The position numbers and the translations under genes were made by a program. A stretch of DNA of 64,000 nt, taken from contig JARWMV010000249.1 in assembly GCA_030998015.1 (NCBI GenBank), positions 310,001 through 374,000 of the forward strand, read 5' to 3'. This document shows positions 11,885 to 22,571 of the stretch, piece after piece. The notes beneath the pieces are model-generated. The model saw only the letters and a list, made by a program, of their open reading frames with translations. It was not told the origin of the DNA and ran no database searches. Source of the DNA: Ceratorhiza oryzae-sativae (taxonomy: Eukaryota > Basidiomycota > Agaricomycetes > Cantharellales > Ceratobasidiaceae). Within the stretch, counting starts at the first letter, position 1. Each line of letters starts with the position of its first letter.

Positions 11885-12775
11885 GTGCCTGTCAAAGGGG
11901 AGGGAGAACCCCAATCTGAACCCACACCAGCTCCTGTGAAGGCTGAACTGACAATTCCTATTAAACCCAAAGTTCCAGATGCACCTGTTAAGGCTGCACT
12001 GCCACCATTACCTAATATAGTGGCTTGCTCAAGACAAAACCTACCACCTGTCCCCTACAACCTTGTCACCAAGCACAGCAAGACAGTGAACCCAAATGCC
12101 AAATTTGATGCCTATGGACCATACATGAGCAACAACTCAAAGTGCAAAGTTGCAAATGCTGCAGCCAACAAATATGCACATATAGTTGAAGAGGATGTGA
12201 CATTTGATGATGTGTATAGCCTCTTAGTTGTCATGGACCTTGCATTTGATGCTGAGATGAGTGTTCTGGATGACAAGCCAACTTACCATGTGGCAATGAA
12301 AGGTGTGGATCACAAGCTATGGCACAAGGCAACCAAGGTGGAATTTGCTCAGCTGAAAGCTGCAGGGGCATTGGTACTAGTTGACTTACTGGCTGGGAAG
12401 AAAGCCATCAAGTGTGGCTGAGTTTTAAATCAAAAGTGCAATGCCAATGGGAACATTGTGTGACACAAGGTGCAATTGGTTGCCAAAGTGTATTCACAGG
12501 TAGAGGGGATGGATTACCACCTCACCTTTGCCCCCATACTTTGTCTGGATGCATTTTGCTGCCTTTGTGTGATTGCTATGATCCTAGACCTTGACATTAC
12601 TCAACTAGACATTGTGGGAGCATATCTTAACAGCAAACTCAAAGAAGAAATATATATGGAGCAAATCCCTGGGTTTAGCAATGGTACAACAAGAGTGTTA
12701 CAGCTCCTGAAGACTCTCTATGGTCTTAAACAGTCCAGGCAAGTCTGGAACTGCCAGCTCCACAACACACTATTA
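11885..12775 (+). pseudogene. Copia RT, N-terminal part
   Basis: A proline-rich linker leads into YHVAMKGVDHKLWHKATKVEFAQLKAAGALVLV, then GKKAIKCG*VL, then VQLVAKVYSQVEGMDYHLTFAP, then LDITQLDIVGAYLNSKLKEEIYMEQIPGF and LLKTLYGLKQSRQVW. These are the ordered Copia RT motifs; D in QLDIVGAYLNS is the first catalytic residue. Stops at 12419 (W expected) and near 12461 (R expected) break one otherwise constant frame. A MITE at 12776 cuts it, and removal with one duplication restores the frame. Confidence 0.85.
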
Positions 12776-12907
12776 TAGAGGTGCTGTGCAGGAATTCCTG
12801 TGTGCTGGCATTAAGGGTAACTGCATTGTAGAAGCACCAATTGGTAAGCTGATGCAATTGAGTAACCCTTGATGCCAGTATGCAGGAATTCCTGCACAGC
12901 ACCTCTA
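12776..12907. mobile_element. hAT-type MITE, 132 bp
   Basis: It has terminal inverted repeats beginning TAGAGGTGCTGTGCAGG and an 8-bp target duplication cactatta (12768-12775 and 12908-12915). The 8-bp duplication and the TAGAG start fit the hAT superfamily. It has no coding capacity. The same terminal sequence occurs at 14133-14178 and 32325-33765. Removing it with one duplication restores the RT reading frame exactly. Confidence 0.9.
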
Positions 12908-12915
12908 CACTATTA

Positions 12916-13945
12916 CTGCTTGGATATGTGCAATTATTCTCAGATTCCTGTGCTTACCAATGCCTTAAACAAGGCAATTTATCTATTTTAGTGTTCCAGG
13001 TTGATGTCATTGCCATATTTACCTCAAAAGGATACTCTGTGCAAGTCAAGGGGGAACTAATGGCCTTATTCAACAAGTACAATTTATGTGAACTCAATCA
13101 TTTTGTTGGTTTCCACATCACTAGGGATTGTTATAAGTATACAATTATGCTCTTGCAAGACACATATATCAAGACAATTATTAAACATGCTGGTATGGAG
13201 GGATGCAACCCTTCTGATACTCCAATGTCTCATACTACAGTACTTGACCATTACACAGGTATACCACCAGATTACCCTTACTCTATGATGATAGGTGCAC
13301 TTATGTACACTGCCTTGGGCATCCAACTGGATTTAACATACCCTGTACAGCACCTTGCTCAATTCTCAACCTGCTCTGGCCCCAAGCATGTGACTGTGCT
13401 CAAGCATGTCCTCTGTTATGCTGCTGGTACAGTAGATAAGTTGATTACCTACTATGGCCTTGTTGACAAATGAAAAATCATGGAGGTCAGCTATGTCAAC
13501 ACCAACTGGGGACTCAATATACTCAACCAACACTCCTGTTTCTGGCATGGTCTTTCTCATTGCATCAGGTCCAATCACTTGGAGCTCAAAGAAAGAAACA
13601 AGTGACTGTGTCAATATCCTCAATGGAAGCTGAGTACATGGCTATGGCCTATGGCATTCAACACATGCTGCAGCTGCACTCATTCCTTGCTGAGCTTGGA
13701 TTCAAGTGCACACACTCTACACCTGTGCTTACCAACTCTTGATCAGCAATTGTGCTTGCTCAAGACTCTCAGTTTCACAGTCAATCAAAACACATTGATA
13801 TTCAACATCATTTTATTTGTGAACACAGTGAGAACAGCAAGATTGCAACACCTCACATTGCTGGTATTGATAACCTCATGGATGGCTTTACTAAGCCTCT
13901 TCCCACTCCAGATTTCACTTGTATTTTTTCTATTTTGATGACCTG
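12916..13945 (+). pseudogene. Copia RT C-terminal part and RNase H
   Basis: The frame continues from the MITE as LLLGYVQLFSDSCAY, then LSILVFQVDVIAIF, which aligns with the RT motif around YVDD; the second Asp is Val here, so the active site is lost. Then come GMEGCNPSDTPM, PYSMMIGALMYTA, and HVLCYAAGTVDKLITYYG, the usual connection region. RNase H is visible as SSMEAEYMAMAYGIQHM and as QSKHIDIQHHFI further on, with a stop near 13740. A polypurine tract (gagggggag) at 13957-13965 directly precedes the 3' LTR. Confidence 0.85.
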
Positions 13946-13965
13946 ATTGCAAGTTTGAGGGGGAG

Positions 13966-14390
13966 TGTTGATTGTATCTAACTAGGCAACTTGTCTGCCA
14001 TTGTGTACCCAGTACATACACTCCATAGTATTGGATGGGGCCATAGCAAGGCAGCAATTCAAGCAATAAATAAATAAAAATTGATTTAGTCAGTATTGCA
14101 GCTAGTAGTTTATAGTCCACTGGGGCTCATAATAGAGATGTTGTGCCAGAATTCCTGCATTCTGGCACCACATCTCTAGCTCATAACCTGTTGAAGATAC
14201 ACAGTGGGAGCAAGTAGATGGATGGATATTTGATGTACAGAGCACCTAGCATATATACAAAATAGAACAATAAGGTGGGCATACAAGCAAAAGGGGAATA
14301 CAAGTAACTACAGGGACACTATGGTGTACTATGGAGTGTATGTACTGGTACACAATGGCAGACAAGTTGCCTAGTTAGATACAATCAACA
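13966..14390 (+). repeat. Copia 3' LTR with inverted ends
   Basis: This starts TGTTGATTGTATC right after the polypurine tract and ends GATACAATCAACA before duplication accct. Its first 64 nt (13966-14029) are the reverse complement of its last 63 nt (14328-14390) apart from one indel. Its internal part from 14189 on matches the 5' LTR. AATAAATAAATAAA near 14063 may serve polyadenylation. A 46-bp MITE lies inside. Confidence 0.7.
14133..14178. mobile_element. Minimal 46-bp hAT-type MITE
   Basis: A hairpin of 46 bp has ends TAGAGATGTTGTGCCAG / complement, and a perfect 8-bp duplication gctcataa (14125-14132 and 14179-14186). The ends match those of the 132-bp and 1441-bp elements with two or three changes. 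It is essentially two inverted repeats with almost nothing between them. Confidence 0.85.
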
Positions 14391-14395
14391 ACCCT

Positions 14396-14703
14396 ACTCA
14401 GGGAATCAAACACCAGACCTGCCTTAACCAGAGGCCTTAGTGGATGACCAGGCAACACTGAGTGTGTCACAACCTCTGAAAGCAGTTGTTGGACTTTGCT
14501 TTTACAAGTGGCTAATGCCCTCAATATGTTTGGACTATGTCATGACTAATACTGATGCATGGCTTGTGTTGGCTTTATGCCCTACGTGTGTCTACTGTCT
14601 TGTGGCTTGACACCATATGGATGCTATGTGCTCACGGCTGATGGACACCTGTTGCTGATTAAGCAACTGTGGACAGCAGCTAAGTTGGATTGCTTAGTGC
14701 TGG
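14396..14703. other. Unassigned sequence
   Basis: No gene is recognised. From 14538 (TGTCATGACTAATAC) the sequence may be the start of an older LTR ending at 17665 (CAGGTCATGACA), inside which LTR-B, LTR-A and LTR-D copies sit. This would be the 5' LTR of the element whose gag-like frame follows at 17691. No flanking duplication supports it, so it remains tentative. Confidence 0.3.
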
Positions 14704-15250
14704 TGTCATGACCCAACATCATGAACACAATTTATTATATTTTATTTTCATTTTCATCTTTTATATATTTTTCTCTCTAAGTTGAGTTTATTCTATTTTT
14801 TACAATATATGCATTGCCACATTATGTAATAGTGCCATGGCACTTATTTTAGTGTTTTCCATCTCAGCTTGCTCTAGTACTGTACTTGTCTCATCTCAGT
14901 TATTCTCTTGCTGTTGTATCTCACTGCTGTGCTGTATGAGAATTTGTACACAGTAGTTAGCTGAATATATAAGGGAGAGTCTGAGAGCCTTAAGCCTCAG
15001 AACTCAACCTCTTGTCCTGTCATCCCTTCTACCTGTGTGGTCACCAAGCCATAACAGTTCATGCCCAGTACTCTTAAGTACAAGTGCACGTCTTATAAAT
15101 CATATCCTTGGCACCTCATTGCCTTCTACCCCTTCCTCCTTCCCTGTGTGTCCTTCAGACATTGCAGGTTGACTCTCTGTATTTATTGCAGGAGAGTTAG
15201 GTGTTACCCTTTGTTGGTATTTGCCCCTGTCTAAGGCTCTGGCCTTGACA
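14704..15250 (+). repeat. LTR-B solo LTR, copy 2
   Basis: This 547-bp uninterrupted LTR-B runs from TGTCATGACCC to TGGCCTTGACA with 5-bp duplication gctgg (14699-14703 and 15251-15255). It carries the shared TATA-like block gaatatataagggagagtc near 14963. It defines the full family length for copy 1 at 1049-2890. Confidence 0.9.
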
Positions 15251-15315
15251 GCTGGAGCTTGCAATGTGGCCTTGACTCAAGGCCCTTCTAGCCATTACTT
15301 AAGCTAATAAGTCAG

Positions 15316-16600
15316 TGTTATGGATTACTAACATTTTTCTATTATTTTAGTCCACTCTGCCAACCTCAAGCAATGCCTCTGTAATTTTCTTGATTAAATG
15401 AATTTTTATGCATCTGAAATTGTACTATTGGTGTTCTATTAAATAGTATAAATTCTCCTCTTTCCAACGCATATTTTATCATGATTTTATCTTAAGAACT
15501 CAGGGAGATATAGAGGTTGCAATATTTCCTCTTATCAGGAGATATTGATTACAACATCACACTGCTCATATCTTGGCAACTGCTTGTGCTATCAAAGCAA
15601 TCTCATGCTCTATTGATAGCTAATCTTTGGCGGTATCTGCTGCCCAAAGATCCTTGTGATCCACCAGATCCTTGTGCCAGAATGGCCCAAAGATCATTAG
15701 AATCTTACTGGACCATCAATCAAGATCTAATGACTCCAGTGAGTCAGGAGAGCCTTCCAAATTGATCCAGAAGCTTCTCTGACTCACTTCATGACTCACT
15801 GAGATGTAGCCTCTGTTCATTACATGTATATACTATGATAATACAATCTACAAGCCAATAGCAGGTCTCAGATGCATCAATGCCATTGATCCACACCCTG
15901 TCTTTACTCTCTTATCCTATACTGGGCTAGGGTGTACCCCAAGTATAGCAGTACCCTCTTTTGATGATTGCACTGGCATGTATGTATCTATTTGGCTCTG
16001 GAATGCCCTCCTCAGGGTATAAAAGGACCTCCTCTGAGGCCCTTCAAGACCACCCTCTCCTCCTACTCTTACTCAACCCAGACCAGTTATTGGTTTCTTT
16101 TCTCTTTCTATTTCTCTTGTCTGTGTGTGGTTTCTTATATAACTAGTACTGAGGAATAAAGTACCATATTAGTTATATACTGTCTGAGTCATTGTATCTT
16201 ATATACAGAGATATATAAGGATACAATATTGCCTGATTGAGCATGACATTAAGTACCTGTAGCTGAGGAAGTACACACATTAGGCAGCCCACCATCTATC
16301 CTATAAGCTATCACTTAAGTCTAGTATTAAGATTAGTATCAGTTAGTCCAAGTGAATAGGGCTGAACTACATTTAAGATATCTAAAGGAACCTGACCATA
16401 GTAGTGTTGCTCTTTATACCTTTAAATTAGTCTGTTTACACTGTGAAAGATTAAGACTACCTTGAGTGTTACTTGATTTCATTGCAACTACTTTGAGCCT
16501 TCTTACTCTAGTCTAAGAAGTATTGAGTACAATTAGTGTATACTAACATATCTACATTTTCTTAAGCTCTAGATATTCTAGGGTACCCTGACCTGTAACA
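15316..16600 (+). repeat. Solo LTR-A, copy A3
   Basis: This 1285-bp LTR-A in plus orientation has duplication gtcag (15311-15315 and 16601-16605). TATAAAA near 16018 and AATAAA near 16156 mark promoter and polyadenylation signals. Where the 5' LTR of Gy-A keeps CpG (for example cgatcgtcgcgatccaccgg region), this copy mostly has TG or CA, indicating long exposure to cytosine methylation. Confidence 0.93.
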
Positions 16601-16672
16601 GTCAGCTAGGGACTGATCTTCACACTGTGTGCTTTAGAGGGGAATTGACAAGGTAGAGCAAGCTGGGGTAGA

Positions 16673-17230
16673 TGTCATGGCCCCCTGTTACTATTGTTTT
16701 GTCTTCCTTAAGTAGTGGTTACATCAGTTGTGTTGTTTATTTCTATCTATTGTTTATCTCTATTCTACAGCGTATGGTTGAGGTCCCTGTGGTAGACAAG
16801 ATAAAGCAAGCTGAGGTCCTCCAGCTTGCTCCCTATTTCTTATATACTCCACAACGTGTGAGTCAGACCTTTCTGCAGTCCACAGTGTTTACAGGTCACA
16901 TTAGTGGCTTGGCCATGAGTAAGCAGTGTTGATACCTCACATGATTGTCTATAACCCTTATGTAAGTCACTCTTAGGGTTGTTGCAGCTCCAAATCTTAT
17001 ACAGCTGCACAAGGTCCCAGGGTCATGTGATTTAAGCACCAAGGTCATGTGATAACTTGCTCCTTGCTCCCCATTATGAAGGAGAGATTTAAGAGGAGCA
17101 ACTTGGTAAGCACTGACATAAGCACTGAGGTCATGTGATCTTGTCTACCACCTGTTCACCTTGGGAGGTAATGCTACTCATAGTAGATTGATTCCCTGGT
17201 TTCATTATGACTGCTGAGCAGGTCATGACA
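16673..17230 (-). repeat. LTR-D solo LTR, copy 1
   Basis: This 558-bp LTR has ends TGTCATGGCCCC and GGTCATGACA and duplication gtaga (16668-16672 and 17231-17235). It matches, in reverse, the copy at 49943-50616, which carries the TATA-like block gagtatataagac on plus; hence minus here. Both copies carry repeated blocks of the type gtcatgtgat...agtgctta. Confidence 0.9.
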
Positions 17231-17690
17231 GTAGACCTGCTTGCTCTCCTTGCTTTTGTACTTTTCTAACCAAGCAAGTGACTAAGCATACATGCAGGAT
17301 GAGTAAGAATGAATGGCAGTGATCAGTCAGCCAGTTACTAATAATAGTATGTCTATCAGTCAGCAAGTAACTAATAATAGTAGCATGAGTAAGGTGGATG
17401 GCAGTGATCAGTAAGCAAGTGACTAATAATAGGATAAAGCTCAGTAAGCAGGTGGAGGTGCTTACTCATGCAGGAGAGGTGGTCAAGCCACAAGACCAGT
17501 AAGGCAAAACAAAGGAAAAAATGATGGTTAGCCATGAGACCTTTGATTGTGGCTCATGACAGAGTGGTGAACCCAAGCCAGTGATTAGGACCACAAGCAG
17601 AGGTATTACCCTCATTAACCATACTTCAAGAGCACTTCTCAGGGCTGAGAGACCAGGTCATGACATTGAGAGCAAGCTCTTACTAATCAA
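17231..17690. repeat. Non-coding stretch with tandem repeat
   Basis: No gene is seen. Between about 17290 and 17435 a block of roughly 50 bp containing atgagtaag, gcagtgatcagt, and aactaataatag is repeated about three times with variation. The end, CAGGTCATGACA at 17665, looks like an LTR end and is followed by a short leader before the gag-like frame. Confidence 0.45.
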
Positions 17691-19031
17691 TTGGCACCCC
17701 AACTGAAGATGATGCACCCAACTGCTCAATCTGAGATGCATACATTTCCCCTTCAGGAACTGCAGATGGGGCCAACACACCCAACTACAAGAAGCCAAAC
17801 AAGACAGGGAGTCTCCCTACAGGAACCATTAGCAGACCCTACACAACAACCTTCCAAGCCTACAATACCTGGGAGTACCCTAAGGGTCACAGTACCAATA
17901 GTTGCACCCCAACCAGTGCAACTGGTCAACCCAGAAGCCTTGAAAGAAGAAGATACTAGGAAGGGCCTATTCAAAGAGCCCCAATCCCCTGCACTGCCTG
18001 AGAAAGAAGTAATTTACCAGTACTTTGGACAAGGATCACATGCATGCAGGATTAGGGACCCCAATGTATATGAACACATTCTACAGCCAACTACAGTGAG
18101 AATGACCAAATTGAAGAACAAAGGTGCATCAACAACAAAGCAATGAGACAAACACCATTCATATTAGGAGACACACCATCTCCTGAACAAATCCAGCCAC
18201 AAGAGCCCTTAAGAAAAGAAGTAACCCTAGAAGAAATTCAGGACCCTGATTCAACTATACAAATTCCCCACAAACCAGATGAAACTGCAGTAACCAAGGC
18301 AGACAGCATTCAAGGACAATATGTCCCACAAATAATAAGAAGCTTCCCTACCTTGGCAACCAGGTCACCTTCCCTAGAGCCTCAAGTTGCCCAAACACCC
18401 CCATATGAAGTAGAGGTCTGGGGTATGGATCAAGGCCTAAAAAAAAGGGGCCAGTGCAGAGGCTATTGCATCCACCCATAATCAGGGTCTAGGATTCCCA
18501 TATCTCAAATTGTCCCTGAAACCAGGCATGTAGAATGAACCCAGACAGGAGCCAGGCCCCCAAATCCCCACCTTATCAGGGATAGCATTACACAGGAATT
18601 CCCCCTAAAGCACACAGCCCCACCTACCATCACAATAGGGGGACAATTCCTGATTGAGGCTCCAGAACTCCAAGAGCAAGCAATTGCCAAGGAGGTCCAG
18701 ATATGGCAATGGGCCCTAGCAACCCTGTCCAAACAGATGGATGCAATAACCAACCAACTGGAGGAAATCAGCAAATGCATTGGGACCCCATACAATATGA
18801 CTGAAAAGGCCCAAAAGGATGCAGCCCTTGCTGCCAACAATGCCTACCACTGCTGTGAAAGGATAGTGGCCCTGGACAAGGTCACATGTAATCAGACCAT
18901 TGCATTAAGCAACAACCAGAAGCAAATCCTAGAAGAAATCAAAAAGATCCAAGGAAGCACAAACACAACAGACAAAAGGACAACTGATAACCAATACTGG
19001 ACCTCCCCCAATGGTCTACAAGGCATCAGTT
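17691..19031 (+). pseudogene. Gag-like open frame of unknown family
   Basis: Two frames together cover about 440 codons: 17691-18146 and, overlapping it in the next frame, 18143-19031 with two stops (18479 and about 18536). The first part is rich in Pro, Gln and Thr. The second is polar with a coiled-coil-like stretch (MDAITNQLEEISKCIG ... QKQILEEIKKIQ). No zinc knuckle or protease motif is present. Position after an LTR-like end and composition suggest the N-terminal part of a retrotransposon gag; that is inference. The C-terminal end runs into LTR-E sequence. Confidence 0.45.
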
Positions 19032-19217
19032 ATGACACCTTGCTTGTAGCTATCAATGCTTGCATTTTGATCTTGCAACAATTGTTAAGTGTGTTTGATG
19101 TGTTTCTGGTCTCCAGAAGACTTCACCTTGTCCTTCTACCTATTCTACTTGTGTTGCAGCAGGTTGTTTCCACCCCAGAATGTGTTTAGGCAGTCTACCC
19201 AGGTCCTCACACCTCAT
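19032..19217 (+). repeat. LTR-E fragment
   Basis: This fragment resembles the 3' half of LTR-E, including gtttctggtctccag and caccttgtc, the block found in every LTR-E copy. Its ends are lost and it truncates the gag-like frame. Confidence 0.6.
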
Positions 19218-19634
19218 TGTCACAACTGGCAACTTTTAGATGGTTGCCAGCAGTCCTGAGAGTAAATAGAGCTGCAAGAGAGCCATGGGAGGAGGATAAA
19301 TTGTCTCACAGCAGGATAAAGGGTGAAACAACAAGGTGAAGAGTTCTTGAGAACAGAGACACTTCAATTTTCAAAAAATCACTAAAATATCATTCCAAGA
19401 TGAAAATATAGGCAACAGCTGGCTACAAGCAAGGGATAAGCAAATACAAGCAATTAAAGTTGCAGCAAGCCAGCTGCAAGCAGCACAAGCAAAAGCAAGT
19501 TCACTGAAGCAAAGAACAGCAAGAACAAAAGCATATGCACAAGGACACTTCACACATTGCAGAAATAAATGAGGGATGTTAGACAAGAAGATCCCAAGCA
19601 CATCAATCACAATAGCAAGAGAATGGCTTGTGAT
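19218..19634 (-). repeat. Diverged LTR-E copy
   Basis: This starts TGTCACAACTGGC, corresponding to the complement of the normal LTR-E end, and fades out near a degraded gcttgtga. The internal blocks with repeated tacaagcaa are typical of LTR-E on minus. No duplication was found. About 80 bases (19635-19714) that may be Gy-1 integrase remnant separate it from the next copy. Confidence 0.55.
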
Positions 19635-19714
19635 TAGTAGGGACAATACTGCCTCAACAGATTGCTTGGGGAACCAGGAGTTACTGCTTGAGAGTTTGCA
19701 AGCGTTTGGAACAG

Positions 19715-20158
19715 TGTCACAACTGATGACTGGTAGACAGTTGGGAAAAGTCCTGGGAGTAGAAAGAGCTGCAAGAAAGCCCTTGGATGAGGACAAGTAG
19801 TCTCAGGGCAGTAGAATTGGTGAAATGACAATGTGAAGCATTCTGGAGAGACCAGAGACACTTTGCAATCTTGCTTAAATACTATTTGGAGAACAAGGAA
19901 CAAGTGATGTGTAGCTACAAGCAAAAGCTAGCTGACTACAAGCAAACTAAGCAATATCTAGCTGGCTAAATGCAGTCAAAGAAAAAGGAAGTGCATGTAA
20001 GTGAGAGAGAGTACATGCAAGCAAGTACAAGCAAAAATAGAATCAAGGGCACAAGGACAAATTGCAGATAGCAGACAGTGTCAAGAGAACAAGTCAAGAA
20101 AACAAGACAGGAAAAACACAAGAGGATAAGTGATTATTCAGGAGCAAGGCTTGTGACA
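19715..20158 (-). repeat. LTR-E copy in Gy-1
   Basis: It starts TGTCACAACTG and ends AGGAGCAAGGCTTGTGACA. Flanks aacag and aataa do not match convincingly. It cuts Gy-1 pol at the segment between RNase H and the integrase zinc domain (the codons for DIKQHL lie directly to the right on minus). Confidence 0.7.
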
Positions 20159-22439
20159 AATAAGTGTTGTTTGATGTCAGGCTCATCAGGAGCAACAATT
20201 GTGCCCTGGTAGAACAAGACCCTGTCCTGAATCAAATAGCCATTGAACTATGCTGCAATTGATGAGGTAACCTCTCTGTGCTGGAGACAGCAGATATAAT
20301 AATCACATCCAGGATAGGATTCTCTGGCAGTGCCTCCTTGATCAGTGAGATAAGCAGTCAACATTTCTGCCACCTTGCCAACAAACAAGTGCTCTGGGAG
20401 CAGGATCTGGGGTTCAGGCTCAGATGGGAAGTGGCTAGGGTGCCCTGAGATTGCATCCTGTTTTTCTGATTGTTATCCTGGCCTGTGTTCAATATCAAAG
20501 ATGTAGAATGCAAGAGTGAGGTACCAGGGTGCACACTATCTGTTAAAGTTCCTAGAAGTCATCCAGTTGTCCATATTCTTATGAGCTGTCAATACAGTGC
20601 ACCAGGTGCTTTCTTCAGTGCAGGAAAATGAGCCAGTGTTCAAAGTAGCAAATAATAGCCAGTAGTTCCCTGTTATGAGCATCATGATTCAGCTTTTCAG
20701 GGGGAAGCTGGCTGACATGGAGGCCACAAGGTGAAATTGTCTGTCTGCCTGTCCCTGGGACAGCACAGCACCTATTGCATTGCCAGAAGCATCAGTTTCA
20801 AGAGGATAGGGTTCATCCTCATTTGGGTGTGCAAGCACAGGTTCCAATGAAATTGCCTGTTTGATGCCATCAAATGCTGCTTGCTGCTCTGCTCCCCAGT
20901 TCCATGGAATGAATATCCTGATATGAGAGAGCATGGAGTGGTCTTGCCAATCAGCCACAATCTACAATGATGCAATGGTAGAAGTTTGCAAATCCCAGGA
21001 AACCCTGAAGTTGCTTCACTGTCAGAGGAGTCTGCAGTTCCAGGATTGCCTTGAACTTTTCCTTCTCCATAGAAATGCCTACAGGAGTGATCGCTATGCC
21101 AATCTGGGTGACAGAGGTGACAGCAAAATGGCACTTCTTAGGATTGCAAAACAGGTTGTGCTTCTGCAAATGCATGAGAACTTCCCTGACATGCCCCTCA
21201 TGCTCCTCCATGCTGGTGGAGAAGATCAGCATGTCATCCAAGTAGACAATGACAAAGATATCCAAGATGTTGCCAAGGATATCATTCATGAAGTGCTGGA
21301 ACACCACAGGCATGTTTGTGAGGCCAAATGGCATTAACAAATATTCAAGCAGCCCATGTAAGGTGCAGAATGCTGCTTTCCACTTGTCCCCTTCCTTCAT
21401 GTGCACATTGCTGTACCCTCAGTGCAAATCTAGCTTGGTGGATATATTTGCATGTGTGAGATTCTCCATCATCTCATCCTGATGTGGCAGTGCATAGTGG
21501 GGTTGTTGATGGTGATATTATTCAGGCACCATTCATCAACCACCAGGCAAAGTCAGCCATCAGCCTTCTTGACAAACATTACTAGTGCTCCTGCAGGGGA
21601 TGTGCTGGGACATATTTTGATGCTTGCAAGCTTGGCATCCAGGTGTTCTTTGAGTGCAGCTGTTTCATCTTGTGTCATGGAGAACCCCAAGGCGCAGCCT
21701 TGCTGTCTTCCAGGGGGATGGCACAATCATGTGGTCAATGGGGAGCTAAGGATATGAAGAACCCCTCCCCAAATGTCTTCTGGAATTCCTGGAACTCTGG
21801 GGGGATTTTTGGAGTGTTTGCCACCTCTATACTCTTCCCAGAGAGCAGCTGAGGAAGCCTGATGGTCATGTTTGCCCAGTCTACATCAGCATTGGCCTGC
21901 CTCAGTCAGGGCATCCCTAAAATGATATCCCATTCACCAAGGGGGAGGCAAAAGCAGTTGCAATGAAAGAATGTGATTGAACTGTGGCTTTGAGGGTTCA
22001 TTTGAAGCAGACAGCATCCCTGACTTCTTTCCCATTTATCCCAACAACCTGTTGTGGGGAACTGAGTGCTATCAGGGGAATAGATAGCTGATGTGCATGT
22101 TGTGGGTCAATCAACTTTGCAGAGGATTCAGAGTAACTGAGCAGAATTAGAGCCTTTGACTCCCTCAATGTCAAGACTTACCAGGAGACAAGATTTTGAT
22201 TAGATTGCACAACATAGAAGGGGTTTGGACAACATTGTAGGGGGAGTTGGAGCCCCAGATAAAGGTATAATGGGCTGCATTAGGCTTTCCCTGACTTCCC
22301 AGGTTCCTCCAGCTCAATCAGGCTTACAACCTTCCTTGAGACTGGCTTGGGTCCCCATTCAGCCTTGAGTGTCCAGCCACTAGGGCAGCATTCACAGTTG
22401 TAACATATGTTGCTGCACTTGAGGCACTGTCCTGCCTTC
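20159..22439 (-). pseudogene. Gy-1 Ty3/Gypsy gag end, protease, RT, RNase H
   Basis: On minus, in order: zinc-knuckle remnant (CLKCSN ... CCPSGW), protease with a degraded DSG (SYSESSAKLIDPQHAHQLSIPL), RT with LLEYLLMPFGLTNMPVVFQHFMND and IVYLDDMLIFS (catalytic YLDD intact), thumb (LTVKQLQGFLGFANFYH), and RNase H (LETDASGNAIGAVLSQ, LLAIICYFEHW). Many stops and frame changes occur. The same coding sequence in Gy-2 is collinear. The gag continues upstream at 24579-24766 and 40707-40920. Two insertions separate the parts. Confidence 0.85.
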
Positions 22440-22571
22440 TGTCACCAGCCTTGTTCCTGACATGAACACTGAGTTTCCCATGTAATTCCCTCTTGGTTTG
22501 ATGAATTTGTCTGCCCTTTGCAATCTGTCCCAGTGCACTTAGATCAATGCTCACTTGTATTTGCTTGATTG

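Larger units (their letters stand above)
4795..14390 (+). mobile_element. Ty1/Copia retrotransposon with nested insertions
   Basis: This is a complete but decayed Copia element bounded by TG...CA and the 5-bp duplication accct (4790-4794 and 14391-14395). The order is gag, zinc knuckle, protease, integrase, RT, RNase H, which is the Copia order with integrase before RT. It has been hit by LTR-C (5612-5987), by LTR-A (6543-10892, carrying a foldback element and a Tc1 element), and by two MITEs (12776-12907, 14133-14178). Without insertions it is about 4.7 kb, the usual Copia size. Confidence 0.88.

Noticed and set aside
13966..14390. A separate MITE with 64-bp inverted repeats
   Set aside because: The 5-mers outside (gggag and accct) do not match and the left side is the Copia polypurine tract, so it reads better as the Copia 3' LTR.
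15961..16159. Small frames around TATAAAA of LTR-A (for example 60-63 codons at 16.0, 40.1 and 60.6 kb)
   Set aside because: They span the promoter and start of transcription of the LTR on either strand and show no domain; they are repeat copies of non-coding DNA.
19369..19800. Frame of 141 codons on minus with cysteine-rich hydrophobic text
   Set aside because: It falls in LTR-E sequence on both sides of 19634; the apparent transmembrane text (repeated Leu/Cys/Ala) comes from tacaagcaa-type repeats read in reverse. The same artefact recurs in other LTR-E copies.
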